From contig CANSES010000013.1 of the NCBI GenBank assembly GCA_947645965.1, positions 1 through 26,370 on the forward strand: a stretch of DNA of 26,370 bases. The letters are read 5' to 3'. Shown piece by piece: positions 1-8,294 of the stretch. This stretch comes from an uncultured Enterorhabdus sp. GTDB taxonomy: Bacteria; Actinomycetota; Coriobacteriia; Coriobacteriales; Eggerthellaceae. A program made the translations under genes and the position numbers. Positions within the stretch are counted from its first letter, which is position 1, and every line of letters begins with the position of its first letter. The notes below the pieces were generated by a model. The model was not told where the DNA came from and ran no database searches. It saw only the letters and a program-made list of their open reading frames with translations.

Positions 1-2
1 GT

Positions 3-872
3 GCCGACCTGTTGGATATTCCCGAGGTGGCGGCCACCTTCGCCTGCGCCTCCGATGTGCTCGGCCGCGATGTGGCGGCCCTCGTGCGCGACGGCGCGCC
101 CGAGGAGCTGAACGACACCCGCAACGCGCAGATCGCCATCAGCGCCCTGTCCATCGGCACGGGCCGGGCGCTTGCGGCCTGTGGCGTGGTGCCCGACGCG
201 CTGCTCGGCTTCTCCCTCGGCCAGATTTCCGCCCTCGTGCTGGGCGACATGCTGGACGAGGAGGCGGCCTTCGCCCTCATCGCCGAGCGCAGCCGCCTGA
301 TGGGCGAGGCGGCCGATGAGAACCCCGGCGTCATGAGCGCCTTTTTGAAGATCACCCTGGCCGAGGCCCAGGAGCTGTGCGCGGCCTGCGCCGAGGGCGA
401 GGTGCTGGTGCCTGCCAACCTGAACGGCGGCGGCCAGATCGTTATCGCCGGCACGCCCACAGCCGTCGCGCGCGCCGAGGAGGCCTGGGTCGCTTCCAAG
501 GGCCGCTTCTCGCGCCTGGCCACCTCCGGCGGCTTCCACAGCCCGCTCATGGCCCCGGCTGCCGAGGCCTTCGCCGCCTACCTGGCCGGTGTGGACTTTC
601 GCGAGTCGGCGGTGCCTGTCATCGGCAACGTGCACGGCGCGCCCCTTCGGGCCGCTACCGTGCGCGAGGAGCTGGTGGCCCACCTCACCTCGCCCGTACA
701 GTTCGAGGCCAGCGTGCAGAAGTTGGCCGCCGCCGGGGCGCAGATGTTCGCCGAGGTGGGTTACGGCGGGGTGCTCGCGAACCTCGTGAAGCGCATCGAC
801 CGCACCATGCCCCGCGCGGCCATCCAGGACCGCGCGAGTTTCGACGCCTTCGTGGCGGAAAACGGAAAGTAG
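3..872 (+). CDS. fabD: Malonyl-CoA:ACP transacylase FabD, 5' end outside window
   Basis: FabD moves the malonyl group from CoA to acyl carrier protein, providing the extender unit for fatty-acid synthesis in the cytoplasm. The frame is open to the left edge and the visible protein lacks the N-terminal GQGSQ segment, so the gene is cut by the window; the TTG at 12 is probably not the real start. The nucleophile motif reads GFSLGQ (Ser codon 213-215; the family usually has GHSLG, so His is Phe here), and the second catalytic residue is the His of GGFHSPLM (codon 537-539). The end, VLANLVKRID, matches the family C-terminus. It is followed by fabG after 6 nt, and the fabG ribosome site (AGGAG, 871-875) overlaps the fabD stop codon, indicating one operon. 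Confidence 0.95.
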   Translation, partial: ADLLDIPEVAATFACASDVLGRDVAALVRDGAPEELNDTRNAQIAISALSIGTGRALAACGVVPDALLGFSLGQISALVLGDMLDEEAAFALIAERSRLMGEAADENPGVMSAFLKITLAEAQELCAACAEGEVLVPANLNGGGQIVIAGTPTAVARAEEAWVASKGRFSRLATSGGFHSPLMAPAAEAFAAYLAGVDFRESAVPVIGNVHGAPLRAATVREELVAHLTSPVQFEASVQKLAAAGAQMFAEVGYGGVLANLVKRIDRTMPRAAIQDRASFDAFVAENGK

Positions 873-878
873 GAGACT

Positions 879-1637
879 ATGACTGATACGCAGGATCGCC
901 GCGTCGCGGTGGTCACCGGGTCTACCCGGGGCATCGGGCGCGAGATCGCCCGCGAGCTGGCTCGCGCCGGTATGAACGTGGTGGTGAACAGCTCGTCTGA
1001 GAAGAGCCTGCCGGCTGCCCAGGAGCTGGCCGCCGAGATTGCCGCCGACTTCGCCGTGGAAGCGGTGGCCGTGGCCGCCAACGTGGCCGTGGAAGAGGAG
1101 GCCAACGCGCTCATCGCCGCCGCCACCGACGCCTTCGGCCGCGTGGACGTGCTCGTGAACAACGCCGGCATCACCCGCGACGGTCTGGCCGCCCGCATGA
1201 GCGACGAGGACTTCGACGCCGTCATCGACATCAACTTGAAGGGCAGCTTCCACTGCTGCCGCGCCGCCGCCAAGGTGATGATGAAGCAGCGCTGGGGCCG
1301 CATCATCAACATGTCCAGCGTGGTGGGCGTCTACGGCAACGCTGGCCAGGTGAACTACGCCGCCTCGAAGGCCGGTGTCATCGGCATGACCAAGACCCTC
1401 GCCAAGGAGCTCGCGCGCCGCAACATCACGGCCAACGCCGTGGCCCCCGGCTTTATCGCCACCGATATGACCGACGCGCTTTCCGACAGCCAGAGGGAGG
1501 CCATCGTGGGCCGCATCGGCAGCGGGCGCTTGGGCGAGCCGGCTGACATCGCGCATCTGGTGCGCTTCCTCGCCTCGGACGAGGCGTCCTATATTACCGG
1601 TCAGGTTATCTGCGTGGACGGAGGTATGTCCCTATGA
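879..1637 (+). CDS. fabG: 3-oxoacyl-ACP reductase FabG
   Basis: NADPH-dependent reductase for the first reduction of each fatty-acid elongation cycle, converting 3-ketoacyl-ACP to 3-hydroxyacyl-ACP. The 252-residue protein is a full-length classical short-chain dehydrogenase: TGSTRGIG dinucleotide motif near the N-terminus, NNAGITRDG in the middle, and the catalytic set Ser147, Tyr160 and Lys164 (Y-A-A-S-K). The C-terminus, [17 protein letters not shown], is typical of FabG. The start is set by AGGAG four bases before ATG. The gene ends in an ATGA overlap with fabF, so the two are translationally coupled. The position between fabD and fabF favours FabG over other SDRs. Confidence 0.96.
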   Translation: MTDTQDRRVAVVTGSTRGIGREIARELARAGMNVVVNSSSEKSLPAAQELAAEIAADFAVEAVAVAANVAVEEEANALIAAATDAFGRVDVLVNNAGITRDGLAARMSDEDFDAVIDINLKGSFHCCRAAAKVMMKQRWGRIINMSSVVGVYGNAGQVNYAASKAGVIGMTKTLAKELARRNITANAVAPGFIATDMTDALSDSQREAIVGRIGSGRLGEPADIAHLVRFLASDEASYITGQVICVDGGMSL

Positions 1638-2917
1638 CGAACGAGAACGCGAGCACCCGCCGTCCCGACGGCACCCACCGCGTCGTCATCACCGGTGTGG
1701 GTGCGGTGACCCCGGCCGGTGTGGGCGTGGACGCGCTGTGGAACACGCTGATGGAGCGCGGCTGCTGCATCGGGCCCATCGAGCGTTTCGACACGAGCGA
1801 CTACGAGGTGCACATCGGCGCCGAGGTGCGCGACTTCGACGGAGTGGAACACGGCCTTACCAAGAAGGAGGCGCGCCGCTTCGAGCGCTTCGTGCAGTAC
1901 GCCATCGTGGCCGCCGACGAGGCCCTGGCCCAATCCGGCCTTGAGGTGACCGAGGAGAACCGCGACCGCATCGCCGTGGTGTTCGGCACCGGCATCGGCG
2001 GCATCGACGAGCTGCAGAAGAGCTTCGCCGCCCTTGAGGAGAAGGGCCCCAAGCGGGTGAACCCCCTGTTCATTCCCACGATGATCGGGAACATCGCCGC
2101 GGGCAACCTGGCCATTCGCTACGGTATGCGCGGCGAGTGCCTGAACGTGGTGACCGCCTGCGCTACCGGTGCCCACTGCATCGGCACGGCCCTGCGCGAT
2201 ATTCGCCACGGCTACGTGGATGCGGCCCTGGTGGGTGGCACTGAGGAATCCGTGAGCCCTATCTGCATCGCCGGGTTCACGAACCTGTCGGCCCTCACTC
2301 GCGCCGAGGACCCGAAGTGCGCCTCGCTGCCCTTCGACGCCCGACGCGGCGGATTTGTGGCCGGCGAGGGGGCCGGTGCGCTCGTCATCGAATCGCTGGA
2401 GCACGCCTTGGCCCGCGGCGCTGCGCCCATCGCCGAGATCACCGGCTTCGGCTCCACCGGCGACGCCTACCACATGACCGCCCCCGACCCGGAGGCCGCG
2501 GCCATCACGGCCGCCATGGCCGCGGCGCTCGCCGAGGGGGGCTTTACCCCGGCCGACCTGGGGCATCTGAACGCCCACGGCACCGGCACTCCGGCCAATG
2601 ACGCCGGCGAGTCCAAGGCCCTCGCTCGTCTCATGGGCAGCGCCGAGGCCGCCGCGGCGGTGCCCGTCACTTCCATCAAGGGCACCACGGGCCACATGCT
2701 CGGCGCCGCCGGCGCCGTGGAGGCCATCGTGTGCGCCCTGTCCGTGGCCCGCGACACCGTGCCTCCCACGGCCGGTTTCGCCGAGCCCGCCGAGGATTGC
2801 CCGGTGGCCGTGGTGACCGAGGCTGTGACCGACTACCCCCAGAAGGTGGCCCTGTCCACGTCTCTGGGCTTCGGCGGCCACAACGCCGCTTTGGCCTTCT
2901 CGCCCTATAAGGGCTAG
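1634..2917 (+). CDS. fabF: 3-oxoacyl-ACP synthase II (KAS II)
   Basis: Condensing enzyme that elongates acyl-ACP with malonyl-ACP. The 427 residues show the thiolase fold motifs of KAS II: catalytic Cys176 in [11 protein letters not shown], His315 in [11 protein letters not shown] and His354 in [13 protein letters not shown], with the end [13 protein letters not shown]. Length is normal (410-430). The start overlaps the fabG stop by four bases. No fabH, fabK or fabI lies in the window; they would have to be upstream or elsewhere. The gene is followed by 130 bases holding a GTAGGGG palindromic repeat before fabZ. FabB is the alternative name, but FabF is the usual enzyme in this type of cluster. 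Confidence 0.95.
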   Translation: MTNENASTRRPDGTHRVVITGVGAVTPAGVGVDALWNTLMERGCCIGPIERFDTSDYEVHIGAEVRDFDGVEHGLTKKEARRFERFVQYAIVAADEALAQSGLEVTEENRDRIAVVFGTGIGGIDELQKSFAALEEKGPKRVNPLFIPTMIGNIAAGNLAIRYGMRGECLNVVTACATGAHCIGTALRDIRHGYVDAALVGGTEESVSPICIAGFTNLSALTRAEDPKCASLPFDARRGGFVAGEGAGALVIESLEHALARGAAPIAEITGFGSTGDAYHMTAPDPEAAAITAAMAAALAEGGFTPADLGHLNAHGTGTPANDAGESKALARLMGSAEAAAAVPVTSIKGTTGHMLGAAGAVEAIVCALSVARDTVPPTAGFAEPAEDCPVAVVTEAVTDYPQKVALSTSLGFGGHNAALAFSPYKG

Positions 2918-2942
2918 GGAAAGAGCCCGGAGAGGCGGGATC

Positions 2943-2966
2943 GTAGGGGCGGGCTAAAGCCCGCCC
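2943..2966. repeat. GTAGGGG-type palindromic repeat, copy 1
   Basis: The stretch starts GTAGGGGCGG and folds into a perfect 9-bp stem (GGGCGGGCT 2947-2955, AGCCCGCCC 2958-2966) with a 2-base spacer. A second related, degenerate segment follows at about 2983-3016 (GGGCGGCCTAAAG, then GCGGGGCGTCC). The same consensus returns at 7129-7205, so this is a dispersed intergenic REP-like family. No T-run follows, so it is not a classical terminator, although it could fold in the fabF-fabZ transcript. Confidence 0.7.
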
Positions 2967-3047
2967 GCTCGGCCGTAGTTGACGGGCGGCCTAAAGACCC
3001 CCCTGCGGGGCGTCCGTGCAGGAAGGTAACGAAGAGAGGAGACTGTC

Positions 3048-3509
3048 ATGGCTGACGAGACCATGTTGGCCCCGCTGCCCTGGGGGCGCGAGGTTATCGA
3101 GGGCATTCTGCCCCATCGCGATCCGTTCGTGTGGGTGAGCCGCATCGTGGCCATCGAGCCGGGCGCGTCCATCGAAGGCGAGCTGGACGTGCCTGCCGAC
3201 CTGGACATCTTCCGCGGCCATTTCCCCGACCACCCGGTGCTGCCCGGCGTCATCATCATGGAGGCCCTGGCCCAAACTGCCTCCATTGCCGTGCTGCAGT
3301 CGCCCGAGCTGCGCGGATGCATCGGCTTTCTCACCGGTATCGACGGCGCGAAGTTCCGCCGTCAGGTGGTGCCGGGCGATACGGTCACCCTGAAGGCCAC
3401 CATCGTGAAGTCGTCGCGCCGCCTGGTGGTGGCCGACGTGGAGGCCTCGGTGGATGGCGAGGTGTGCGCCACCGCCACCCAGAAATACGTGCTCGCGCCG
3501 AAGGAGTAG
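3048..3509 (+). CDS. fabZ: 3-hydroxyacyl-ACP dehydratase FabZ
   Basis: Hot-dog-fold dehydratase that converts 3-hydroxyacyl-ACP to trans-2-enoyl-ACP. The 153-residue protein has the family signature HFPDHPVLPGVIIMEALAQ, with catalytic His58 and Glu72 fourteen residues apart, as in known FabZ. The N-terminal motif ILPHRDPFVWVSRI is also typical. The start is supported by GAGAGGAGA seven or so bases upstream of ATG. The stop is only 7 bases before the accDA start, and the accDA ribosome site (AAGGAG, 3501-3506) lies in the last FabZ codons. FabA-type isomerase activity cannot be excluded from sequence, but length and motif favour FabZ. Confidence 0.95.
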   Translation: MADETMLAPLPWGREVIEGILPHRDPFVWVSRIVAIEPGASIEGELDVPADLDIFRGHFPDHPVLPGVIIMEALAQTASIAVLQSPELRGCIGFLTGIDGAKFRRQVVPGDTVTLKATIVKSSRRLVVADVEASVDGEVCATATQKYVLAPKE

Positions 3510-3516
3510 AGAGACC

Positions 3517-6138
3517 ATGGCCAAAGCGGTATCCAAATACATCAGCTTCGACAGCGAGGGCCAGCTTGTTTCGGGTCCCGCCGACGAGCACGCTCCCGAG
3601 GCGGTTGCCGAACCCGAGCCGGCATCGCTGAAGGCGGCCGTCGCCTACGCGCTGGACACCATTGTGGAGGCGGCGGGTGCCCTGCCCGAGAACGCCGCCG
3701 CGCTCATCGCGTCCCGCGCGGCCCAGGATGTGACCGATCCCGAAGAGGCCACGCTTACCGTGGCTTGCGATGTGCGCTCCACCATCGGCGACGACTTTGC
3801 CGTGGCAGCGCCCGCAGTCGCCGATGGCGAGCCAGCGCGCCCGAAGGCCCTGGTCATCGCCTCAGGGAAGAACGCTCGCGCCTTCGTGGGCCCCATGGAG
3901 CAGGCGGGCCTCGACGTGGTGTTCGCCACGGTGGACAACCGCTCGCTCGACGGCTTTGCCCGCCGCCAGCTGCCCACGTACAACCTGGGCTCCACCACCG
4001 CCGAGGTGAGCGCCGACGCGCTTGCTGGCAACATCTACACGGTGCTGTCGGCGGCGAAGGCCTGCGAGGCCTCGCTTATCTTCCTGGACGCCGCCGATGC
4101 GCCCCTGGCTCGCGACGAGTACTTCCTGCGCCACGCCCGCAAGCGCGGCCTGCGCGTGTTCGCCCCGGCCGCCGAGGGCACCCTGCTCATGGGCTGGATG
4201 GAGCTTTTGCCCTCGCGCGATGCCGCCGGTCCTCTAGCCGCCGAGCCGTCGCAGGCCCCCTGGGAGACGGCCTTCTCCATCGATCTGGACGACGACGAGG
4301 GTCCCACCCACTGGCGCCGCTGCCACAAGTGCAAGCTGTTCTTCGACAAGCAGGAGATCATCGAGGAGGGCTACGCCTGCCCCGCTTGCGGCACCCTGCA
4401 GCGTCTGCGCTCCGACGAGCGTTTGGCCATCACCGTGGATGCGGGCTCCTTCGAGGAGTGGAACGTCCAGATGCCCGATTCCAACCCGCTGGATTTCCCC
4501 GGTTACCCGGAGAAGCTTGCCGACCAGCGCGACCGCAGCGGCCTGGAAGAGGCCGTGCGCACGGGCCGTGCTGCCATCGCCGGTCTGCCGGTGGCCATTG
4601 GCATCATGGAGTCCGGCTTCTTCATGGGCTCCATGGGGCACGTGGTGGGCGAGAAGGTGGCCGCGCTCATCGACCGCGCCGTGGCCGAGTCGCTGCCCGT
4701 GGTGGTGTTCTGCGCGTCCGGCGGCGCCCGCATGCAGGAGGGTCTCACCTCGCTCATGCAGATGGCGAAGGTGTCCTGCGCGGTGGAGCGCCTGAGTGCT
4801 GCGCTCCTGCCCTTCATCACCGTGCTGACTGATCCTACCACCGGCGGCGTGACCGCGTCCTTTGCCATGCAGGGCGACATCATCTTGGCCGAGCCCCGCG
4901 CGCTCATCGGCTTCGCCGGCCAGCGCGTTATCCGCGACACCATCAAGCAGGAGCTGCCCGAGGGCTTCCAGACCGCCGAGTTCGCCCTGGAACACGGCCT
5001 GATCGACGCCATCGTGGAGCGCGGCCAGCTGCGAAGCGTGCTGGCCCAGCTGCTGGCCATCCACGCCCCGGCCGACCCCTCGCGCATCGTCACCTACCAC
5101 AGCGTGATGGACGCCCTGGAAGTGGGCGCGAACGCCTACGGCTCGGTGTCGGTGGCGCCCGAGGCCCGCATCGTGGGCGAGCGCATCCGCGCCGAGGAAG
5201 CCGCCGCCGGCTTCTTGCGGAAGGTGCCCGTGGTCGGCGATTTCTTCGGCCGTCCCGAAGCGAGCGAGGAAGAGGTTGCGGCCGCGGCCCGGCGCGAGCT
5301 GGATCGCCATGCGCGCCGCGAGGCCCGCAAGTCGGGGGTGAGCGGGGAGGCCGCCGCCGGCAGCGCCTGGGAGAGCGTGCAGATCGCCCGCAATGTGCAC
5401 CGCCCCACGGCGCGCCGCTACATTGACGGCATCGTGGAGGGCTTCATTGAGCTGCACGGCGATCGCGCCTTCGCCGACGACGGCGCTATTCTGGCCGGCG
5501 TGGGCTGGATTTCCGGTCACCCGGTCACGGTGATCGCCCAGGAGAAGGGCGTGAACCTGGCCGATCGCGTGGCTCGCAACTTCGGCTGCCCGCAGCCGGA
5601 GGGCTACCGCAAGTCGCTGCGTCTGATGGCCGAGGCCCAGAAGTTCGGCCGGCCCATCCTGTGTTTGGTGGACACCCAGGGCGCCTTCTGTGGCACCGAG
5701 GCCGAGGAGCGCGGCCAGGGCAATGCCATCGCCGACAACCTGGTGTTCATGGCCGGGCTTACCGTGCCCGTGGTCAGCGTGCTTCTGGGCGAGGGCGGTT
5801 CCGGTGGCGCGTTGGCCTTGGCCGTGGCGAACCGCGTGGCCATGCAGGAGCACGCCGTGTACTCGGTGCTGTCGCCAGAGGGGTTCGCCTCCATTCTGTG
5901 GAAGGACCGCAGCCGGGCGCCGGAGGCCGCCGAGGTCATGCAGATGAACGCCGACGCGGTACTGGCCGGCGGCATCATCGACGCGGTGATCTCCGAGGGG
6001 GTGGGTCCGGCCCACGAGAACCCCGAGGTCGCCGTGGAAGCCGTGCGCGACTACGTGAAGGAGTCGTTCAAGGAGCTGGCCGACCTGACCCCGGAGGAGT
6101 TGGTGCGCCAGCGCCAAGAGCGCTTCGCCCGGTTCTAG
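3517..6138 (+). CDS. accDA: Acetyl-CoA carboxylase carboxyltransferase, AccD-AccA fusion with extra N-terminal region
   Basis: Transfers the carboxyl group from carboxy-biotin-BCCP to acetyl-CoA, making malonyl-CoA. The 873 residues hold: residues 1-108, of unknown role; residues about 109-225, resembling the first (pre-ATP-grasp) domain of biotin carboxylase; the AccD zinc ribbon with Cys269, Cys272, Cys288 and Cys291; the AccD crotonase fold with SGGARMQEG near 401-409 and TTGGVTAS near 441-448; a short linker; and AccA from about Trp618, with LGEGGSGGALAL near 758-769. Separate AccD and AccA are about 290 and 320 residues, so both halves are essentially complete. ATG 3517 is chosen because AAGGAG lies 10 bases upstream; the open frame reaching back to 3454 only overlaps fabZ. 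AccB and AccC are not in the window. Confidence 0.93.
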   Translation: MAKAVSKYISFDSEGQLVSGPADEHAPEAVAEPEPASLKAAVAYALDTIVEAAGALPENAAALIASRAAQDVTDPEEATLTVACDVRSTIGDDFAVAAPAVADGEPARPKALVIASGKNARAFVGPMEQAGLDVVFATVDNRSLDGFARRQLPTYNLGSTTAEVSADALAGNIYTVLSAAKACEASLIFLDAADAPLARDEYFLRHARKRGLRVFAPAAEGTLLMGWMELLPSRDAAGPLAAEPSQAPWETAFSIDLDDDEGPTHWRRCHKCKLFFDKQEIIEEGYACPACGTLQRLRSDERLAITVDAGSFEEWNVQMPDSNPLDFPGYPEKLADQRDRSGLEEAVRTGRAAIAGLPVAIGIMESGFFMGSMGHVVGEKVAALIDRAVAESLPVVVFCASGGARMQEGLTSLMQMAKVSCAVERLSAALLPFITVLTDPTTGGVTASFAMQGDIILAEPRALIGFAGQRVIRDTIKQELPEGFQTAEFALEHGLIDAIVERGQLRSVLAQLLAIHAPADPSRIVTYHSVMDALEVGANAYGSVSVAPEARIVGERIRAEEAAAGFLRKVPVVGDFFGRPEASEEEVAAAARRELDRHARREARKSGVSGEAAAGSAWESVQIARNVHRPTARRYIDGIVEGFIELHGDRAFADDGAILAGVGWISGHPVTVIAQEKGVNLADRVARNFGCPQPEGYRKSLRLMAEAQKFGRPILCLVDTQGAFCGTEAEERGQGNAIADNLVFMAGLTVPVVSVLLGEGGSGGALALAVANRVAMQEHAVYSVLSPEGFASILWKDRSRAPEAAEVMQMNADAVLAGGIIDAVISEGVGPAHENPEVAVEAVRDYVKESFKELADLTPEELVRQRQERFARF

Positions 6139-6182
6139 GGAGCGCTCGTCCTCTGGCGAGATAACTTTCCCGCAACGCTTGT

Positions 6183-6215
6183 GGGGGCCGCTCTTGGGGG
6201 CGGCTCCCTTGTTTT
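6183..6215 (+). terminator. Rho-independent terminator of the fab-accDA operon
   Basis: A 9-bp stem (GGGGGCCGC 6183-6191 with GCGGCTCCC 6200-6208, one G-U pair) with an 8-base loop is followed by TTGTTTT. It lies 45 bases after the accDA stop. A TATGCT hexamer at 6215-6220, directly after the T-run, is a plausible -10 box for the next gene. Confidence 0.82.
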
Positions 6216-6253
6216 ATGCTGGGCTCACTATGAGTTCGTTGATGGGAGCCAAT

Positions 6254-7111
6254 ATGCACCGAGGACCTCAGAAGGTGATGTGGATCGCGGGCGGTGCCGG
6301 GCGCGCGGCCCGGGCCATCGAGCGGCAGATCGACCGCGAGCGCTTCGTGGTCATCACCACCGATACCGAGTTGGACGTGACCGATCGCGAGGCCGTGCAG
6401 CAGTACGCTTCCATCAACCGACCCGACATCGTGGTGAACTGCGCTGCCATGGCCGACGAGGCCACCTGCGCTGCCCACCCCGTGGAGGCCTACCGGGTGA
6501 ACACTCTCGGCGCGCGCAACCTGGCCGCGGCATCGTGGGCGGTGGGGGCGATGATGGTGCAGCTGTCCACCGACGATGTGTTCGCGGACGGCGACGGCGC
6601 CCGCAACGAGTTCGACGAGCTGCCGTCGCGGGACAATCCCTGCGCGAAGTCGAAGATGGCCGGAGAGCAGTTCGCGTGCACGTTGAACCCGCGGCACGTG
6701 ATCGTGCGGTCGAACTGGGTGTACGGGGCCGAGCCGGGCTCGTGGCTGGCCGATCTTGTCATGGCCGCGCGCACGGGCACCCCCTTTCCCGTGGCAGAGA
6801 ACTGGTGCTCGTCGCCCACGTCGGCGACCACCCTGGCCGCTTGCGTGATCGCGCTTGTCGAGAGTGGGGAATACGGCGTGTTCCACGGTGCCGACCAGGG
6901 TGTGGTGAGCCGTGCCGATTTCGCCCGCGAAGTGCTGCGCCTCGCGGGCCTGCCCGCCGATTGCCTGCGTCCCACCAACGACCCCGCCGACCAGCGCACC
7001 GTGCACCTGGACAACCTCATGCTCGCCCTCACCGGTGTCTACCAGATGCCTCCCTGGCAGGAAGACCTGCGAGCCTACCTGGGCTCCCAGGGGCTGCTGG
7101 CCTCGGCGTAG
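6254..7111 (+). CDS. RmlD-like sugar-nucleotide-binding / extended SDR protein with altered active site
   Basis: Homologue of dTDP-4-dehydrorhamnose reductase (RmlD substrate-binding family). Visible family traits are an N-terminal Rossmann start (MWIAGGAGRAARA), NCAAMADEATCAAHP (RmlD: NaAAyTaVDkAE), VNTLGARNLA, STDDVFADG and SNWVYG. The catalytic YxxxK is replaced by Cys130-A-K-S-Lys134, so the proton-donating Tyr is missing. No other rhamnose gene is adjacent. At 285 residues the length is normal. ATG 6254 is chosen because GGGAG (6244-6248) sits 5 bases upstream; ATG 6230 and 6242 are in-frame alternatives, and 6230 would suit a nearly leaderless transcript from the TATGCT box at 6215. A substrate cannot be assigned; it may bind but not reduce a sugar nucleotide. 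Confidence 0.8.
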   Translation: MHRGPQKVMWIAGGAGRAARAIERQIDRERFVVITTDTELDVTDREAVQQYASINRPDIVVNCAAMADEATCAAHPVEAYRVNTLGARNLAAASWAVGAMMVQLSTDDVFADGDGARNEFDELPSRDNPCAKSKMAGEQFACTLNPRHVIVRSNWVYGAEPGSWLADLVMAARTGTPFPVAENWCSSPTSATTLAACVIALVESGEYGVFHGADQGVVSRADFAREVLRLAGLPADCLRPTNDPADQRTVHLDNLMLALTGVYQMPPWQEDLRAYLGSQGLLASA

Positions 7112-7128
7112 GGGGCGCTGCGCTCTTC

Positions 7129-7205
7129 GTAGGGGCGGCCTTCTGGCCGCCCGCATTGGCGGGTGGCGCTTCGGCGGCTGCGGGCGGACTAAAGTCCGCC
7201 CCTAC
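7129..7205. repeat. GTAGGGG-type palindromic repeat, copy 2 (inverted pair)
   Basis: A 77-base element bounded by perfect 10-base inverted ends, GTAGGGGCGG at 7129-7138 and CCGCCCCTAC at 7196-7205. Each end has its own small hairpin: GGGCGGCC with GGCCGCCC around a TTCT loop on the left, and GGGCGGACT with AGTCCGCCC on the right, whose CTAAAG core is like copy 1. The structure is that of a paired REP-like unit (two palindromes head to head). No transposase of the RAYT type is present in the window. Confidence 0.75.
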
Positions 7206-7242
7206 GGGGGTGTTTCCTCTTGTCAGTCTTCTGGCTCGAAAC

Positions 7243-7279
7243 AACACGGGGGCGTCCCTCTCGGAACGCCCCCGTGTTT
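7243..7279. terminator. Bidirectional terminator between rmlD-like gene and ddh
   Basis: A strong hairpin pairs AACACGGGGGCG-TCC (7243-7257) with GGAACGCCCCCGTGTT (7263-7278) around a 5-base loop, with TTT on the right and, on the other strand, a run ending TTGTTTCG. It lies between the stop codons of two convergent genes, as expected for a terminator working in both directions. Confidence 0.8.
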
Positions 7280-7304
7280 GCGATGGGGTATGCAGTTGTC
7301 CGAC

Positions 7305-8294
7305 TTACAGCATCGTGGCGCGCAGCTCATCAGCGCTCATCGGCGACAGCAGGGCCGGGGCGATGTCGAAGATGGTGCGGCAGCCCGTCTCGCCGGCCGC
7401 GGCCATGCGAGCGCAGGCGCGGGCGCAGGCCACCAACACGGAACCGGTGAACTCGGGGTTGGAGTCCAGCCTCAGCGCATATTCGATCACGTGGGTGTTC
7501 TCGCCGTTGGCGCCCGTCGTGCCAGTGCGGATGACCGAGCCGCCGTGGGGGATGCCGGCGTGGTCGCGATCCAGCTCCTCCTGGGTGATGAAGGTGACCG
7601 TGGTGTCGTAGTCGGCGAAGTAGTTCGGCATGGTCACGATGGCCTCTTCGATGGCGGCAGTGTCGGCCCCTTCCTCGACCACGACGAAGCACTCGCGGGT
7701 GTGCTTGTCGCGGGTGGCCAGCGCGGGATTCGCGCCGGAGCGCACGGCCTCCAGGGCGGCGGGCACGGGCACGGTGTACTGGCGGGCATCCACCACACCG
7801 GGGATGCGGCGGATGGCATCGGAATGGCCCTGCGACACGCCGCGGCCCCAGAAGGTGTAGTCAGCGCCGTTGGGCATGATGGCGTTGGCGTAGACGCGGC
7901 TCACCGAGAACATGCCCGGATCCCAGCCCACGGAGATGACGGCCACATGCCCCGCCTCGCGGGCGGCGGCGTCCACGGCGGCGAAGTGCTTCGGGATGTT
8001 GGCGTGGGTGTCGAAGGAGTCCACCACGTTGTAGAGCGCGGCGGCCGCGGGGGTCTGCTCGGGCAGGTCGGTGGCCGAGCCGCCGGCCAACACGAGCACG
8101 TCGATGTCGTCGGTATGGGCGGCCAACTCGTCGGCGGGCCACACGGCCACGTCGGCGCCGTAGGGCTGCACGGTGGCGGGATCGCGGCGGGTGAACACGC
8201 CGACCAGGGTCATGTCGTCGTTGGCGGCGCAGGCCAGCTCAACGCCACGGCCGAGGTTGCCGTAGCCGAGGATGCCGATGCGAATGGGATTCAA
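7305..8294 (-). CDS. ddh: meso-diaminopimelate D-dehydrogenase
   Basis: NADPH-dependent enzyme that makes meso-2,6-diaminopimelate in one step from tetrahydrodipicolinate and ammonia, bypassing the succinylase/acetylase route; the product feeds lysine and peptidoglycan synthesis. The 329-residue length matches the family. Motifs are GYGNLGRG (residues 10-17, dinucleotide binding), VVDSFDTHANIP, VISVGWDPGMFS and TFWGRGVSQGHSDAIRRI, all characteristic of Ddh. The start is a TTG, fixed by AAGGAG (8301-8306) with a 7-base spacer. An AT-rich patch at 8330-8341 could be its promoter. The TTG overlaps the stop of the open kinase frame in a TTGA arrangement, so co-transcription with the two-component genes is possible. 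Family identity is clear; operon membership is inference. Confidence 0.95.
   Translation of the reverse strand: MNPIRIGILGYGNLGRGVELACAANDDMTLVGVFTRRDPATVQPYGADVAVWPADELAAHTDDIDVLVLAGGSATDLPEQTPAAAALYNVVDSFDTHANIPKHFAAVDAAAREAGHVAVISVGWDPGMFSVSRVYANAIMPNGADYTFWGRGVSQGHSDAIRRIPGVVDARQYTVPVPAALEAVRSGANPALATRDKHTRECFVVVEEGADTAAIEEAIVTMPNYFADYDTTVTFITQEELDRDHAGIPHGGSVIRTGTTGANGENTHVIEYALRLDSNPEFTGSVLVACARACARMAAAGETGCRTIFDIAPALLSPMSADELRATML

Noticed and set aside
1601..2881. 426-codon minus-strand open frame opposite fabF
   Set aside because: Shadow of fabF, no recognisable protein features.
4234..6117. 627-codon minus-strand open frame opposite accDA
   Set aside because: Same antisense artefact, Gly/His/Ala-rich with no motif; AccD and AccA motifs are unmistakable on the other strand.
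6181..7611. 476-codon plus-strand open frame over the rmlD-like gene
   Set aside because: Arg/Gly-rich out-of-frame shadow; the RmlD-like frame is the coding one.
8291..8294. TTGA overlap as proof of kinase-ddh translational coupling
   Set aside because: The kinase frame is probably shifted before this point and ddh has its own AAGGAG site, so the overlap may be chance.
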